A program made the translations under genes and the position numbers. Below, one piece after another: positions 52,681-61,121 of a stretch of 64,000 bases of DNA. The notes beneath the pieces were generated by a model, which searched no databases, was not told the origin of the DNA, and worked only from the letters and a program-made list of their open reading frames with translations. This DNA is from CAYZNE01 sp964461035 (GTDB taxonomy: Archaea; Nanobdellota; Nanobdellia; Woesearchaeales; CAYZNE01), in assembly GCA_964461035.1 (NCBI GenBank), contig CAYWRI010000001.1:62001-126000 (forward strand), written 5' to 3'. Within the stretch, counting starts at the first letter, position 1, and every line of letters starts with the position of its first letter.

Positions 52681-52959
52681 ATGGTTCGTCGTTCAAAAAT
52701 AGATGTAATTTGGGACATGTTGATTGCTTTACAGAGGGCAGGTGGTCAAATGAAGCCAACAAGACTTCTTTACAAAGCTAATTTAAGCTATAATAAATTA
52801 AAAGAATATCTTTCTGAATTAGAAGAGCAAAACTTTATTGAATTAAATACTATTGAAGATGATAGAAAATTAATTGAGATAACTATAAAGGGTCATCAAT
52901 ATGTTTCTGAACTTAGAAGAGTAAGAAATTTTGGTAAGGATCTTGGCTTGAATGATTAA
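52681..52959 (+). CDS. Winged-helix DNA-binding protein (HTH_45 type)
   Basis: A 92-residue archaeal winged helix: MKPTRLLYKANLSYNKLKEYL (helix-turn-helix), LSELEEQNFIEL and a wing, then a C-terminal helix. This small architecture is typical of archaeal transcription factors. A TATATATATATAAA run directly precedes the ATG. It probably shares a transcript with the membrane protein upstream. Confidence 0.8.
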   Translation: MVRRSKIDVIWDMLIALQRAGGQMKPTRLLYKANLSYNKLKEYLSELEEQNFIELNTIEDDRKLIEITIKGHQYVSELRRVRNFGKDLGLND

Positions 52960-53009
52960 TTATTTAATAAATAATTACTTAATTTTCAAACAGTATCTAA
53001 ATAAAAAAA

Positions 53010-53201
53010 TTATTCTGTAATTTTAATTGCTTGAACAGGGCACGCTTCTGCACCTTCTTTAGCACAAGCTTGATTTTCTTCAGAAACTTCTTTAAGTTTG
53101 ACTTTTGCTTTATTATCATCACCTAGTTCAAATACTTCTGAACATGTTGCTGCACAAGCTCCACAACCAATACAAGTTTCTTCATCAATACTAACTTTCA
53201 T
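53010..53201 (-). CDS. 4Fe-4S ferredoxin
   Basis: A 63-residue ferredoxin. Cys11, Cys14 and Cys17 in CIGCGACAATC and the late Cys in ACPVQAIKI can hold one 4Fe-4S cluster; the two remaining cysteines (after AAT and in QACAKEG) may form a disulfide as in Pyrococcus ferredoxin. It is an electron carrier for redox enzymes, none of which are next to it. The ATG is preceded by AAGGTGGT. Confidence 0.92.
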   Translation of the reverse strand: MKVSIDEETCIGCGACAATCSEVFELGDDNKAKVKLKEVSEENQACAKEGAEACPVQAIKITE

Positions 53202-53508
53202 ATTACCACCTTTTCAGAAGTTAAGACAGTTTCTTTTTAAAGTTTTACTTTTCCAGGGTGTATTCTAAAATGAGTAAAAAAGCATACTATCTCTCACCGA
53301 ATTTATGTATTATTAAAAGGTGCTGTTGACTTTCAGGATGCGACCGTCCGATGACACAATTGATTTTCATTTTAATAGCAAGGGTTCGCCAACCAGGTAG
53401 TAATACCTCTTCTTTTGGGACATACCTTTTTTTCAGGGTCTTGAATAAAGTATTGTTGCTAATTTGATAATAACTAAATTTATAAAGTGATTTTTGGTTC
53501 TTAAAATA
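53202..53508. ncRNA. Intergenic island with possible structured RNA
   Basis: About 300 bases between divergent ferredoxin and PAC2 genes. From 53322 to 53440 the sequence is distinctly richer in G and C than its surroundings (GGATGCGACCGTCC, GGTTCGCCAACC) and contains AGGTA-GTAA-TACCT (53395-53408), a hairpin with a GNRA tetraloop, next to GGTT-CGCC-AACC. A T-run follows at 53428-53433. In AT-rich archaea such islands often hold small RNAs. No known family is recognised. Confidence 0.4.
53479..53487 (+). promoter_or_regulatory. TATA-like box of PAC2 gene
   Basis: TTTATAAAG centred about 26 bases before ATG 53509; supports that start over the upstream TTG. Confidence 0.5.
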
Positions 53509-54261
53509 ATGAGCTGGAAAATAGAATTAAAACAAAATATGGAAAAAACAAAAAATGCGGTAATGATTGTGGCACTTCCAGGAATTGCGAGTGCAGGTAA
53601 GATTGCTATTGATTATTTAATAACTGAATTAAAAACTAAAAAAATTGGGGAATTTATTTCTGATAATGGTGTGGGATTTACATTTATCAATGAAAATAAT
53701 TTAATAGAGATTCCCAAAATATCTTTATTTCATAAAAAAATAAAGACAAGAGACTTTTTCTTTCTCACAGGTGATTATCAACCAAATGAAGAAAAGGATT
53801 TATATGACTTATGCAATGAAATAATTAAATATTGTGAAAAGATGAAAATAACAGAACTATTAACTCTTGGAGGAATAGGTTTGCAAGATGAGCCAGAAAA
53901 ACCAGAAGTATATGTTGTAGCTAATAATTCTAAATTCAAAAATCATTTAAAACAATTTAAGTTCAAAATAAATCCAAATAGGAAGGTTGGTACAATCATA
54001 GGAATAACAGGACTTCTTGTTGCATTAGCAAAATTTAATGCAAGTGCAATGCTTGTTGAAACAAATGTTTATACAGGTCACTTGGGTTTTAATGCATCTA
54101 AATTTTTAATAAAAGCAATTAAGAAAATGTATGGGATTGATTTAAAATTTAATAATCTTAACAAAGAACTTAAAATGGTTAAAAAAATTCAAGATGAGAC
54201 CATGACGATAATTAACAAAGAATACTCAAAATCATTGACTAAACAAGATTACATAGGATAA
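53509..54261 (+). CDS. PAC2-family protein (proteasome assembly chaperone homologue)
   Basis: A 250-residue PAC2-family protein. VMIVALPGIASAGKIAIDYLI near the start, the central LLTLGGIGLQ, and GIITGLLVALA-type block GTIIGITGLLVALAK are the usual conserved regions. Family members assist proteasome assembly in eukaryotes and are widespread, poorly characterised proteins in archaea. The leaderless start at 53509 is supported by the TATA spacing. The DUF192 gene follows after one base. Confidence 0.85.
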   Translation: MSWKIELKQNMEKTKNAVMIVALPGIASAGKIAIDYLITELKTKKIGEFISDNGVGFTFINENNLIEIPKISLFHKKIKTRDFFFLTGDYQPNEEKDLYDLCNEIIKYCEKMKITELLTLGGIGLQDEPEKPEVYVVANNSKFKNHLKQFKFKINPNRKVGTIIGITGLLVALAKFNASAMLVETNVYTGHLGFNASKFLIKAIKKMYGIDLKFNNLNKELKMVKKIQDETMTIINKEYSKSLTKQDYIG

Positions 54262-54262
54262 A

Positions 54263-54616
54263 ATGCTTCTAAATAAAACAAATAAAAACGTATTAGCTGA
54301 AGAAGTTGAACACTTTTCTTCTTCTGCATCAAGTGCAATAGGTCTTAGATTTAGAAAACGAGAAAACTGTAAAAACAAAGCATTCATATTTCATATGAAA
54401 CCAGAATCAATTAACATAATAGATATGTTTTTTGTTAATTTTCCTATTGACTTAATATTTCTAAATAAAGAAAAAAAAGTTATTGAAATAAAAAAAAGAT
54501 TAATGCCTTGGAAATCTTATATTCCTAAAACCAAACCATATTTTATGATAGAACTTGTATCAGGAATTCTTCATGATGACGCAATTAACAAAGGAGATCT
54601 CGTTCTTATTGAATAA
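54263..54616 (+). CDS. DUF192 family protein
   Basis: A 117-residue DUF192 domain: the GLRFRKRENCKNKAFIF block, MFFVNFPIDLIFLN, a PWKSYIPKTKP segment and MIELVSGIL, in the standard order. Many homologues carry a signal peptide; this one does not. The function of the family is unknown. It is co-transcribed with the PAC2 gene. Confidence 0.85.
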   Translation: MLLNKTNKNVLAEEVEHFSSSASSAIGLRFRKRENCKNKAFIFHMKPESINIIDMFFVNFPIDLIFLNKEKKVIEIKKRLMPWKSYIPKTKPYFMIELVSGILHDDAINKGDLVLIE

Positions 54617-54649
54617 TAATTTAAATGTGTTCGAAATAATTATGTATTG

Positions 54650-54770
54650 TGAAGAACTATTGGTCATTATGTGACCAAATTTTAATCGTGAAATGTAATA
54701 ATTTTGTACTTTGTACAAAATACATTTCACTTAAATTTACTCTAAGGCAATATTTATTATTACTTGGGTC
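54650..54770 (-). ncRNA. Dispersed structured element, copy B
   Basis: The minus strand matches copy A (16037-16148): AATATTGCCTTAGAGTAAA, then stem GTGAAATGT/ACATTTCAC, stem ATTTTGTAC/GTACAAAAT with a three-base loop, a four-base bulge, the invariant CACGATTAAAATTTGGTCAC and hairpin TTGGTCA/TGACCAA. Compared with copy A several base pairs differ on both sides while pairing is kept. It lies between DUF192 and the rRNA-methyltransferase-like gene, opposite to both. Confidence 0.6.
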
Positions 54771-54817
54771 ACACATTTATTGAATAATATTATAAATAAC
54801 TAATGATTTGAAGTATT

Positions 54818-55696
54818 ATGCAAACAAATATTGATAAAGAATTGAGAGAATTAATACTGGCAAAAGTTTTGCAAAAAAAAGAATTAGCTCACCTAAGTAA
54901 AGATTTCACAAAACAACAACTTGAAAAATATATTTCTGAAAATCTAAAAACGTATAGAAAATTCAAAGAAAAATATAATTCATCTAAAGAGAAAATAGAA
55001 AAATCAAAACAACTAAAAACAATTATTAAAGAAGTTAGAGCAAAACTTAGAGCCGTATTTGGTGTATTCTACAATACGGGATTTGAAAATGTTACTAAAT
55101 TAATAAATAAAATAACTTCTGAAAATGCAGACATTATTTGTTTTGATATTCTGAAATTACATAAATCCAGTGATGAAAGATTAAGAAATTATGAAGAAAT
55201 ATATGATAATATTAATGCAATAATAAAAATTAAACCCCAAAAGATTTTAGATCTTGCTTGCGGATTTAATCCATTTAGTTATTTTTTTATTGAAGAGTCA
55301 TTTGGTTGTAAACCTGAATATATTTGTTGTGATATTTCAAATAAAGATATAGATAAAATAAATTTATTTTTTAAAAAAATAAAAATAAGCGGAACAGCAT
55401 TTATTTGCGATTTATCAAACCAATATGAACAATTAAAAGATATTTCTTGTGACATTTGTTTTTTATTCAAAACATTAGATTCTCTTGAAACAAATAAAAA
55501 AAATGTTTCAGAACAAGTTCTTCAGAACATAAACTCAAAATATGTTGTTGTTTCCTTTCCAAGCATAAGTATAGGAAACAAAAAAAAGATTCCTAAAGAA
55601 AGAAGAGCTTGGTTCTATAATTTAATTGAAAAATTAAATTACACTTATTCTGAGTTCGAAATACATAATGAATTATTTATTGTTATAGAAAAATAA
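54818..55696 (+). CDS. ArmA/FmrO-type 16S rRNA methyltransferase homologue
   Basis: A 292-residue SAM-dependent methyltransferase resembling the 16S rRNA m7G1405 family (ArmA, RmtB, FmrO). The SAM loop ILDLACGFNPFSY, the ICCDISNKDIDKINLFF block, ICFLFKTLDSLE and VVVSFPSISIG align in order with the family's LGCGLNP, DID, LLKTLPCLE and VSFPTKSLGG blocks. An N-terminal helical domain of about 110 residues is also shared. Family members give aminoglycoside resistance in bacteria; the natural archaeal role is unknown. ATTATAAATA about 27 bases upstream fits a leaderless start. Confidence 0.8.
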   Translation: MQTNIDKELRELILAKVLQKKELAHLSKDFTKQQLEKYISENLKTYRKFKEKYNSSKEKIEKSKQLKTIIKEVRAKLRAVFGVFYNTGFENVTKLINKITSENADIICFDILKLHKSSDERLRNYEEIYDNINAIIKIKPQKILDLACGFNPFSYFFIEESFGCKPEYICCDISNKDIDKINLFFKKIKISGTAFICDLSNQYEQLKDISCDICFLFKTLDSLETNKKNVSEQVLQNINSKYVVVSFPSISIGNKKKIPKERRAWFYNLIEKLNYTYSEFEIHNELFIVIEK

Positions 55697-55719
55697 GTTA
55701 TAAAATATTTTCTTGAAAT

Positions 55720-56256
55720 TTAAATAGCTTCATCATGCAATAATTGATTAGAAACAGAAGAATCAATTTTTATTATATTTTGTTTTGCTTGAATTGATCT
55801 GAATCTGTCATCAAGAAAATAAAATATTCTGTTATTAAATATTTCTTTTAAAACAGGAACTTGTTTATCCATTAAATTTTGAAGATAATCATTAACTTTA
55901 TCTGGCGTAAGACCAAGTCTTCTTGCAATAGCTCCAGCACTTAATTTTTTATTTATTGCATATAATACTAAAAAAACTTCTTGTTCTCTGATTGTTAAGT
56001 CTATTTGATCTGGTGATACATTATTACTTGGTTCAAGAAGAAGGGTTATTTCATCAACTCGCTCTGATAGGGTATCGACTTTTCTATCTAATTCAAGAAG
56101 AAACTCGTAATTATTCTGAATTTCATTTGTATTTTGGTTAATTGTATCTAAATAATTATCTAATTCTTCTTTCACTCTTTTAAAAGAAAATTTTAGGGCA
56201 TTATTTATTTTCTCTATTTCTTTCTTTAAATATATGTTTAACACCATCTGCCTCAA
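55720..56256 (-). CDS. Coiled-coil winged-helix regulator-like protein
   Basis: A 178-residue protein: residues 5-80 form a coiled coil and residues 90-145 a helix-turn-helix (LTIREQEVFLVLYAINKKLSAGAIARRLGLTPDKVNDYLQ). It is probably a dimeric DNA-binding protein. Met4 (56247) is an alternative start. Targets unknown. Confidence 0.65.
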   Translation of the reverse strand: MRQMVLNIYLKKEIEKINNALKFSFKRVKEELDNYLDTINQNTNEIQNNYEFLLELDRKVDTLSERVDEITLLLEPSNNVSPDQIDLTIREQEVFLVLYAINKKLSAGAIARRLGLTPDKVNDYLQNLMDKQVPVLKEIFNNRIFYFLDDRFRSIQAKQNIIKIDSSVSNQLLHDEAI

Positions 56257-56330
56257 TCAGAGAGAAAACAACGCAGGTATATAAATCTTACCTTACAACT
56301 AAAGAATGATAAGAATGTCTTTAAAACATT

Positions 56331-56414
56331 CTATTGCTTATTAGTATCAAATTCATCCAAAGAAGGACAATTCTCTTGTGCTGAAAAACTAAATTTGTTC
56401 TTTATTTCTTTCAT
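56331..56414 (-). CDS. Very small protein (27 aa)
   Basis: MKEIKNKFSFSAQENCPSLD plus seven residues, ending TAG. A strong GAGGTGAT lies six bases before the ATG, and a TATA-like TTTATATA is further upstream on the minus strand near 56469, giving a leader of about 28 bases. A longer reading from ATG 56432 (33 residues) is possible. The good signals make a small gene plausible; function unknown. The rest of 56257-56616 shows nothing else I can name. Confidence 0.4.
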   Translation of the reverse strand: MKEIKNKFSFSAQENCPSLDEFDTNKQ

Positions 56415-56616
56415 TAACATCACCTCAGACATCTTAAACCACTATTATATCTAATGTCAGAAATCATATATAAAGTCTGTTGCACTCCAAGTTATATTAT
56501 GAAAGACAACCGTATTTTTAAATCAATACACTAACTAGTGAAACATATTCAGCATGTTAGTTGATATTATTTAATTTTTCAGTAAAATTTATTAATATGT
56601 TAAAGATTAAAACATT

Positions 56617-57501
56617 ATGGAATGGGTTTTATTTTCAATTTTAGCAGTTATTATATGGTCCGTAGTTAATATAGTTGATAAGTACGTATTAACTAAATGG
56701 ATTGAAAAACCAGTCATTCCAACCATGATTCTTGGAGTTGTTGGATTAGCAGCAAGTTTTATTGTTTATTTAACACAGGGATTTTCAGAATTGTCTTTCA
56801 GTAATATTCTACTTGCTTTTCTTGCAGGTTTACTTTATGTTTTAATGAGTCTTTTGTATTATAAATCAGTTCAACTTGAAGAAATATCCCGAATTACCCC
56901 TCTTTTTCATTTTACACCCATATTTATTTTAATACTTGCTTCAATTTTTCTTGGTGAAATATTTACTCCAATAAAATATGTGGGTATTTTCTTGTTACTT
57001 ATTGGAGCAATATTAATAACTACTAAGAAAATTAAAAAGTTCAGTTTTGGAAAAGCAGTTTGGTTAATGTTATTAGCTTCTTTAGCAATGGCTATTAATC
57101 AAATTATTACAAAATATCTTTTGGGATTTGCTGGTTTTTGGACAGTTTTTTCATGGATAAGGATAGGTGCATTTATTTTTTTAATTCCGGTGTATTTTAT
57201 TTACTGGCCAAGATTCGCAGCACTAACAAAAAAACATGGCAAAAAAGTTATTGCAATTGTTTCATTAAATGAATCTATAAATATTTTGGGCGTTATCTTT
57301 ATTACAATGGCTGCATCAGTAGGATACATTACCTTAGTAAATGCTTTATCATCAATTCAACCAGTATTTGTATTTATTTTTACAATATTCTTAAGTATAT
57401 TTTATCCCAAAATTATAAAAGAAGAAATAAACAAATCTACATTATTACTAAAGTCCACAGCCATTATTCTAATGATACTTGGCGTAATTATTATTTCTTA
57501 G
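56617..57501 (+). CDS. EamA/DMT-family transporter
   Basis: A 294-residue protein with ten membrane helices made of two EamA repeats (residues 1-135 and 145-294). The helix-3/4 region YYKSVQLEEISRITPLFHFTPIFILILASIFLGE is typical, as is the cognate VGYITLVNALSSIQPVFVFI in the second half. Family members export metabolites or amino acids; the substrate is unknown. AAATTTATTAAT about 26 bases upstream fits leaderless expression. Confidence 0.87.
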   Translation: MEWVLFSILAVIIWSVVNIVDKYVLTKWIEKPVIPTMILGVVGLAASFIVYLTQGFSELSFSNILLAFLAGLLYVLMSLLYYKSVQLEEISRITPLFHFTPIFILILASIFLGEIFTPIKYVGIFLLLIGAILITTKKIKKFSFGKAVWLMLLASLAMAINQIITKYLLGFAGFWTVFSWIRIGAFIFLIPVYFIYWPRFAALTKKHGKKVIAIVSLNESINILGVIFITMAASVGYITLVNALSSIQPVFVFIFTIFLSIFYPKIIKEEINKSTLLLKSTAIILMILGVIIIS

Positions 57502-57610
57502 TTATTATTTTAAATTATTATTAATCTATTTTAAATCAGATGTTATGTTAAATTTATTTTTGGTGCTAGGAATAATAATATTTATATAGACTGCTTAATT
57601 TATTGATTAA

Positions 57611-58108
57611 ATGGAAAAATTTAGTATTCCTGTTATTTCAGCAATTATTGAAAGATTAAAAAATGGTGAGATAGAAATTTTAATTCAGACTAGATGGAAG
57701 CCTAAAACAGATTCAAAATATTCTGGATGTCTTGAAATACCTGCTGGAAAAATAAGAGAATTTGAAAATGTTTATGATGCTTTGAATAGAGAAATTCTTG
57801 AAGAAACTGGATTAAAAGTACTTAACATTTTTCCAGATATAAAAACTAAAACATATTCTCCAAGTAATGATTGTTCTTTTGCATTTCAGCCATTTTGTTG
57901 TCAACAACAAATTAAAGGTGGCAAACCGTGGATAGGTTTCGTATTTATTTGTAAAGTAGAAGACAAAGAACCAATCTCACAACAAGAAGAGTGTAAAGAT
58001 ATTAAATGGATTAAAAAGTCGAAACTAAAAGAGATTTTTAATAAAACACCTGAAAAAATATTCACATTACAATTAGGGGTTTTAGATTATTATTTTAACA
58101 GAGAATAA
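57611..58108 (+). CDS. Nudix hydrolase
   Basis: A 165-residue Nudix enzyme. The Nudix box GKIREFENVYDALNREILEETGL is complete, with the REILEE metal-binding glutamates. Nudix enzymes cleave nucleoside diphosphates linked to another moiety; the substrate is not predictable. ATATTTATATAG about 27 bases upstream suggests a leaderless mRNA. Confidence 0.9.
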   Translation: MEKFSIPVISAIIERLKNGEIEILIQTRWKPKTDSKYSGCLEIPAGKIREFENVYDALNREILEETGLKVLNIFPDIKTKTYSPSNDCSFAFQPFCCQQQIKGGKPWIGFVFICKVEDKEPISQQEECKDIKWIKKSKLKEIFNKTPEKIFTLQLGVLDYYFNRE

Positions 58109-58212
58109 TACCAAAAATAAATTCAAGGAGACGCTGTGCTTCTTTCTTCGGTTAACCATCATATAACAAGGATTTGGAGGTTCAGACCTCAGCTCGATCT
58201 TCTTCTATCTTT
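58109..58212. other. Short intergenic segment with GC-rich hairpin
   Basis: Between the convergent Nudix and kinase-like genes. GAGGT-TCAG-ACCTC (58177-58190) forms a five-pair hairpin in a locally GC-rich patch. It could be a terminator or part of a small RNA. Confidence 0.3.
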
Positions 58213-59178
58213 CTAAATCCCAATGTTAAATCTGTGTTTATTTAAGAAATCTAAAGCGATTTTTACGCTTTGTTCATAATCTAATTTTTGTTGTTTTATT
58301 TCTAAAGACAAAGGTTGTGGAAGTGCTTCCCAATTTTTAATCTGTGATTTAAGCCATAGTAATTGAATTAAAACAACAATTGGTTCTTGAATTTTTATTC
58401 GTTTTTCAATATTCCCACCATTTGCTAGCTTTTTATATTCTTTAATAAAATGAGCTTTTTGAAGTTCGGTGAGTTTTATTTTAGAATCAAATAAAGTGCT
58501 ATACCAAAACAACATTGCAATATCCATGGCAGGATCACCTGATTCTGCAAATTCCCAATCTAAAAAATAAACTTCTTTTCCATCATAAATAAGATTTTTA
58601 TAATGAACATCATAATGTATTAAAGAAAACTTTTTCAGAGGATTTTTTTTATCATGATATTCAACATATTTTTTGGCAGAATTCATCAAGTTTCTTATTT
58701 CAGAAATATGTGTTTCAGCCCTTTTGAAATAAGGTTTTAAAAGCCTTATTAAACTATACTTTTCAAATTTTCCTGGAAAGATACCACATTTAGAAAGATT
58801 TATGCTGTGAATTAAACTCATTTTTTTAGCTAGTTGACTTAATAATTTTAAAGAGAATTTTGTTGGATGTTTTCCTGACACAAATGATTGAATCATGTAT
58901 GAATAAGGAAAATACTTTTTAGAGACATCAACAACATATGGTTTAGGTGCAATACCTTCAGGTAAGGATGATAAAACTTTGAATTCAGATTCCATGCCTG
59001 AACCTGAGAATTCATCTTGATGAGTATTGATTCTGATAACAAATTTTTTATTTTCTTTACCTGAGCTAATAACATACATGGTATTGTATGCACCTTTGCT
59101 TAAATAGTTAACAGAAAACTTATCACTAAGAAAATAAAACTGTTTTTCTCTTAATAACTTTTCAATTAAAGACTTCAT
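58213..59178 (-). CDS. Aminoglycoside/choline kinase-family (APH) phosphotransferase
   Basis: A 321-residue protein kinase-like-fold enzyme. The catalytic loop HYDVHYKNLI and the metal-binding FLDWEFAESGDPAMDIA are intact, and the N-terminal lobe has KFVIRIN with the ATP-binding Lys region. Such enzymes phosphorylate small molecules (choline, ethanolamine, sugars, antibiotics). Neighbours give no hint of substrate. Unlike the kinase-like protein at 38020, all key motifs are standard. Confidence 0.87.
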   Translation of the reverse strand: MKSLIEKLLREKQFYFLSDKFSVNYLSKGAYNTMYVISSGKENKKFVIRINTHQDEFSGSGMESEFKVLSSLPEGIAPKPYVVDVSKKYFPYSYMIQSFVSGKHPTKFSLKLLSQLAKKMSLIHSINLSKCGIFPGKFEKYSLIRLLKPYFKRAETHISEIRNLMNSAKKYVEYHDKKNPLKKFSLIHYDVHYKNLIYDGKEVYFLDWEFAESGDPAMDIAMLFWYSTLFDSKIKLTELQKAHFIKEYKKLANGGNIEKRIKIQEPIVVLIQLLWLKSQIKNWEALPQPLSLEIKQQKLDYEQSVKIALDFLNKHRFNIGI

Positions 59179-59221
59179 TTTAATTGTTTTTAAATTAGTC
59201 TAATAGTGCTTGGAGTAATTA

Positions 59222-59713
59222 TTATTTCTTAGTAAAGGACATTATTGCTTGAGCTGAGTCACTTATTAAATCTCCTGTAATTGCATTGAGTTTAAGATTA
59301 ATAACATGTAAAGTTGAAGTAACAATAGTTATATTCCACATTGTAACAGAATTAATTATTTGAAGAATACAAATATATTTTTCAGCACGATGTGCAGAAT
59401 ACTTCTCTTTCATAATTTCTTTAGCTTTAGTTATTACAGTACTAATGTCTTGAGTAATAGAATTAATATTTAATGATGGAATATCTTCACCTTTATTAAA
59501 AGGATCTTGAGGTTCAGATGCTTTATGATTTAACAAATCAAAAGAAACAACTTTTTTATCTTTCTTTGAATAAAAACCAATTTGAAAATCATTGAATTTG
59601 TCTGATTCTTCAATTGCAAAAACATGGGACAATTCATAATCAGGATTATGTTCTATAAACTCTTTATACATTTCTGTTTTTTTTAACAAATTTACTTTTT
59701 CTTTTATTATCAT
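59222..59713 (-). CDS. Hypothetical protein with PepSY-like C-terminus
   Basis: A 163-residue soluble protein. The last 40 residues (WNITIVTSTLHVINLKLNAITGDLI) resemble a PepSY-type beta hairpin. There is no signal peptide. It starts two bases after the Mre11 gene stop, so it is co-transcribed with it, but no functional link is evident. Confidence 0.6.
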   Translation of the reverse strand: MIIKEKVNLLKKTEMYKEFIEHNPDYELSHVFAIEESDKFNDFQIGFYSKKDKKVVSFDLLNHKASEPQDPFNKGEDIPSLNINSITQDISTVITKAKEIMKEKYSAHRAEKYICILQIINSVTMWNITIVTSTLHVINLKLNAITGDLISDSAQAIMSFTKK

Positions 59714-59715
59714 TT

Positions 59716-60966
59716 TTACTCCTCTTTTTTATTGCTTTCAATTGTAGCATCTATTTCAGAGATTATGCGGGATTCATAATCATAAACTTTTTCGCCATCT
59801 AATTTACTAGATGACGCAACATGCATAATATCCCATATTGCTTTTGATTCATTTATAAAATTATGCTCTCTAGTTCCAACATTTTCTGTTATTACATCAG
59901 ATTCAATATCGTCTGCAGAATTAAGTTCATTTTTAGATGCCAATAAACTATCTTGAGTTGATAATTTAGAAGTATTTCTCATAACAAAATAAGCATTCTT
60001 CTGATATATTGATTCAATAATAGAAGAAAAATTAATATCAGATATTTTTCCAAAACTTAAAGTTCCATAAACTCTAAGAAGTACAATTGTATCATCAAAT
60101 TTATTTTCTGTATCTTTAATTCTATTCTGAAGTTCTTCAGATAATTTTTCTGAGCTCATAGAATCAGCATTAATTTCTAATAAGCAAACCTCTTTCAAGT
60201 TTATTGGAATGAATTCTTTTTTTAGAACTTTTGAATTCTCTTCGGCTTCAACAATATAAAAGCCACCATGTTTTAATTTTTCTAATTCGGAAAAACTATT
60301 AGGAAATAAAGGTCCAGGATAAACAACATTTTTATAGTGTTCTGAACAAAAGTCTTTTACAATATGAACGTGGCCACCTGCATAATAATTAAAACTTATG
60401 GGAAGAAAACTTATTGGAAACGATTCAAGAAAATCCATTGATTTAGGTTTTAATTCAGTGATAGTTGTATGAAACATAAAAATCTTAAAACCTTGATATT
60501 TTTCTATGTCTGTATAATCAACTAACTCATAATCGCGTTTATCAAGTTGTCCTCTTTTTCCCGCAATACCTGTTATTCTTGCACCCGTTTTATCATCCAC
60601 TGTGAATTTAAGTTTTAATTTACCATCCAGGATTGATGCTTTATTTGTATTAATCACCAATCCTGCTTCTTCAATAACTTCTAAAAAAGTTTTACCATTA
60701 GGAGAGAAATCATGACTTCCTGGAATAATATAACAACTTATGCCTGATTTTTTTAATTTATTTAAGCTTGAAACTGCTGATTTTATTGATTCAATATCAG
60801 GAATTGCTGTATTAAATAAATCTCCTGAAATTAAAACAAAATCAACTTTTCTTTTAATAGATAAATTTATCGCAGTGATAAATGCATCAATACTTAATTG
60901 TCGCATTTTTGGTTCACGCCAAGCGCCAATATGCGAATCCGCAATATGTGAGAATTTGAATGTCAT
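59716..60966 (-). CDS. mre11: Mre11/SbcD-type DNA repair nuclease
   Basis: A 416-residue Mre11-family phosphoesterase. Residues 1-250 hold the nuclease core: ADSHIG, SGDLFNT, GSHD (replacing the commoner GNHD), FHTTI and GGHVHI. The C-terminal 130 residues are a capping and tail region. With Rad50 it processes DNA double-strand breaks. No rad50 lies beside it; the downstream gene is an unrelated small protein. A TATA-like box near 60990-61000 suggests a leaderless start. Confidence 0.88.
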   Translation of the reverse strand: MTFKFSHIADSHIGAWREPKMRQLSIDAFITAINLSIKRKVDFVLISGDLFNTAIPDIESIKSAVSSLNKLKKSGISCYIIPGSHDFSPNGKTFLEVIEEAGLVINTNKASILDGKLKLKFTVDDKTGARITGIAGKRGQLDKRDYELVDYTDIEKYQGFKIFMFHTTITELKPKSMDFLESFPISFLPISFNYYAGGHVHIVKDFCSEHYKNVVYPGPLFPNSFSELEKLKHGGFYIVEAEENSKVLKKEFIPINLKEVCLLEINADSMSSEKLSEELQNRIKDTENKFDDTIVLLRVYGTLSFGKISDINFSSIIESIYQKNAYFVMRNTSKLSTQDSLLASKNELNSADDIESDVITENVGTREHNFINESKAIWDIMHVASSSKLDGEKVYDYESRIISEIDATIESNKKEE

Positions 60967-61121
60967 TAAATTAGATAATTGAACATCCTATTTAAATATT
61001 TTGAAATGAATTCTCCTTTTTCAACTATAAATTAATTTTTTCGTTGTTATAATGGACCATAGAAATCAGAAATTTTATAAAAGCTTAATTACAAGATAAT
61101 ATAAAGGTGATGATTTTGGCT

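Noticed and set aside
58109..58212. Degenerate tRNA
   Set aside because: GGTTCAGACCTC superficially recalls a T-arm, but no acceptor or anticodon stems can be drawn.
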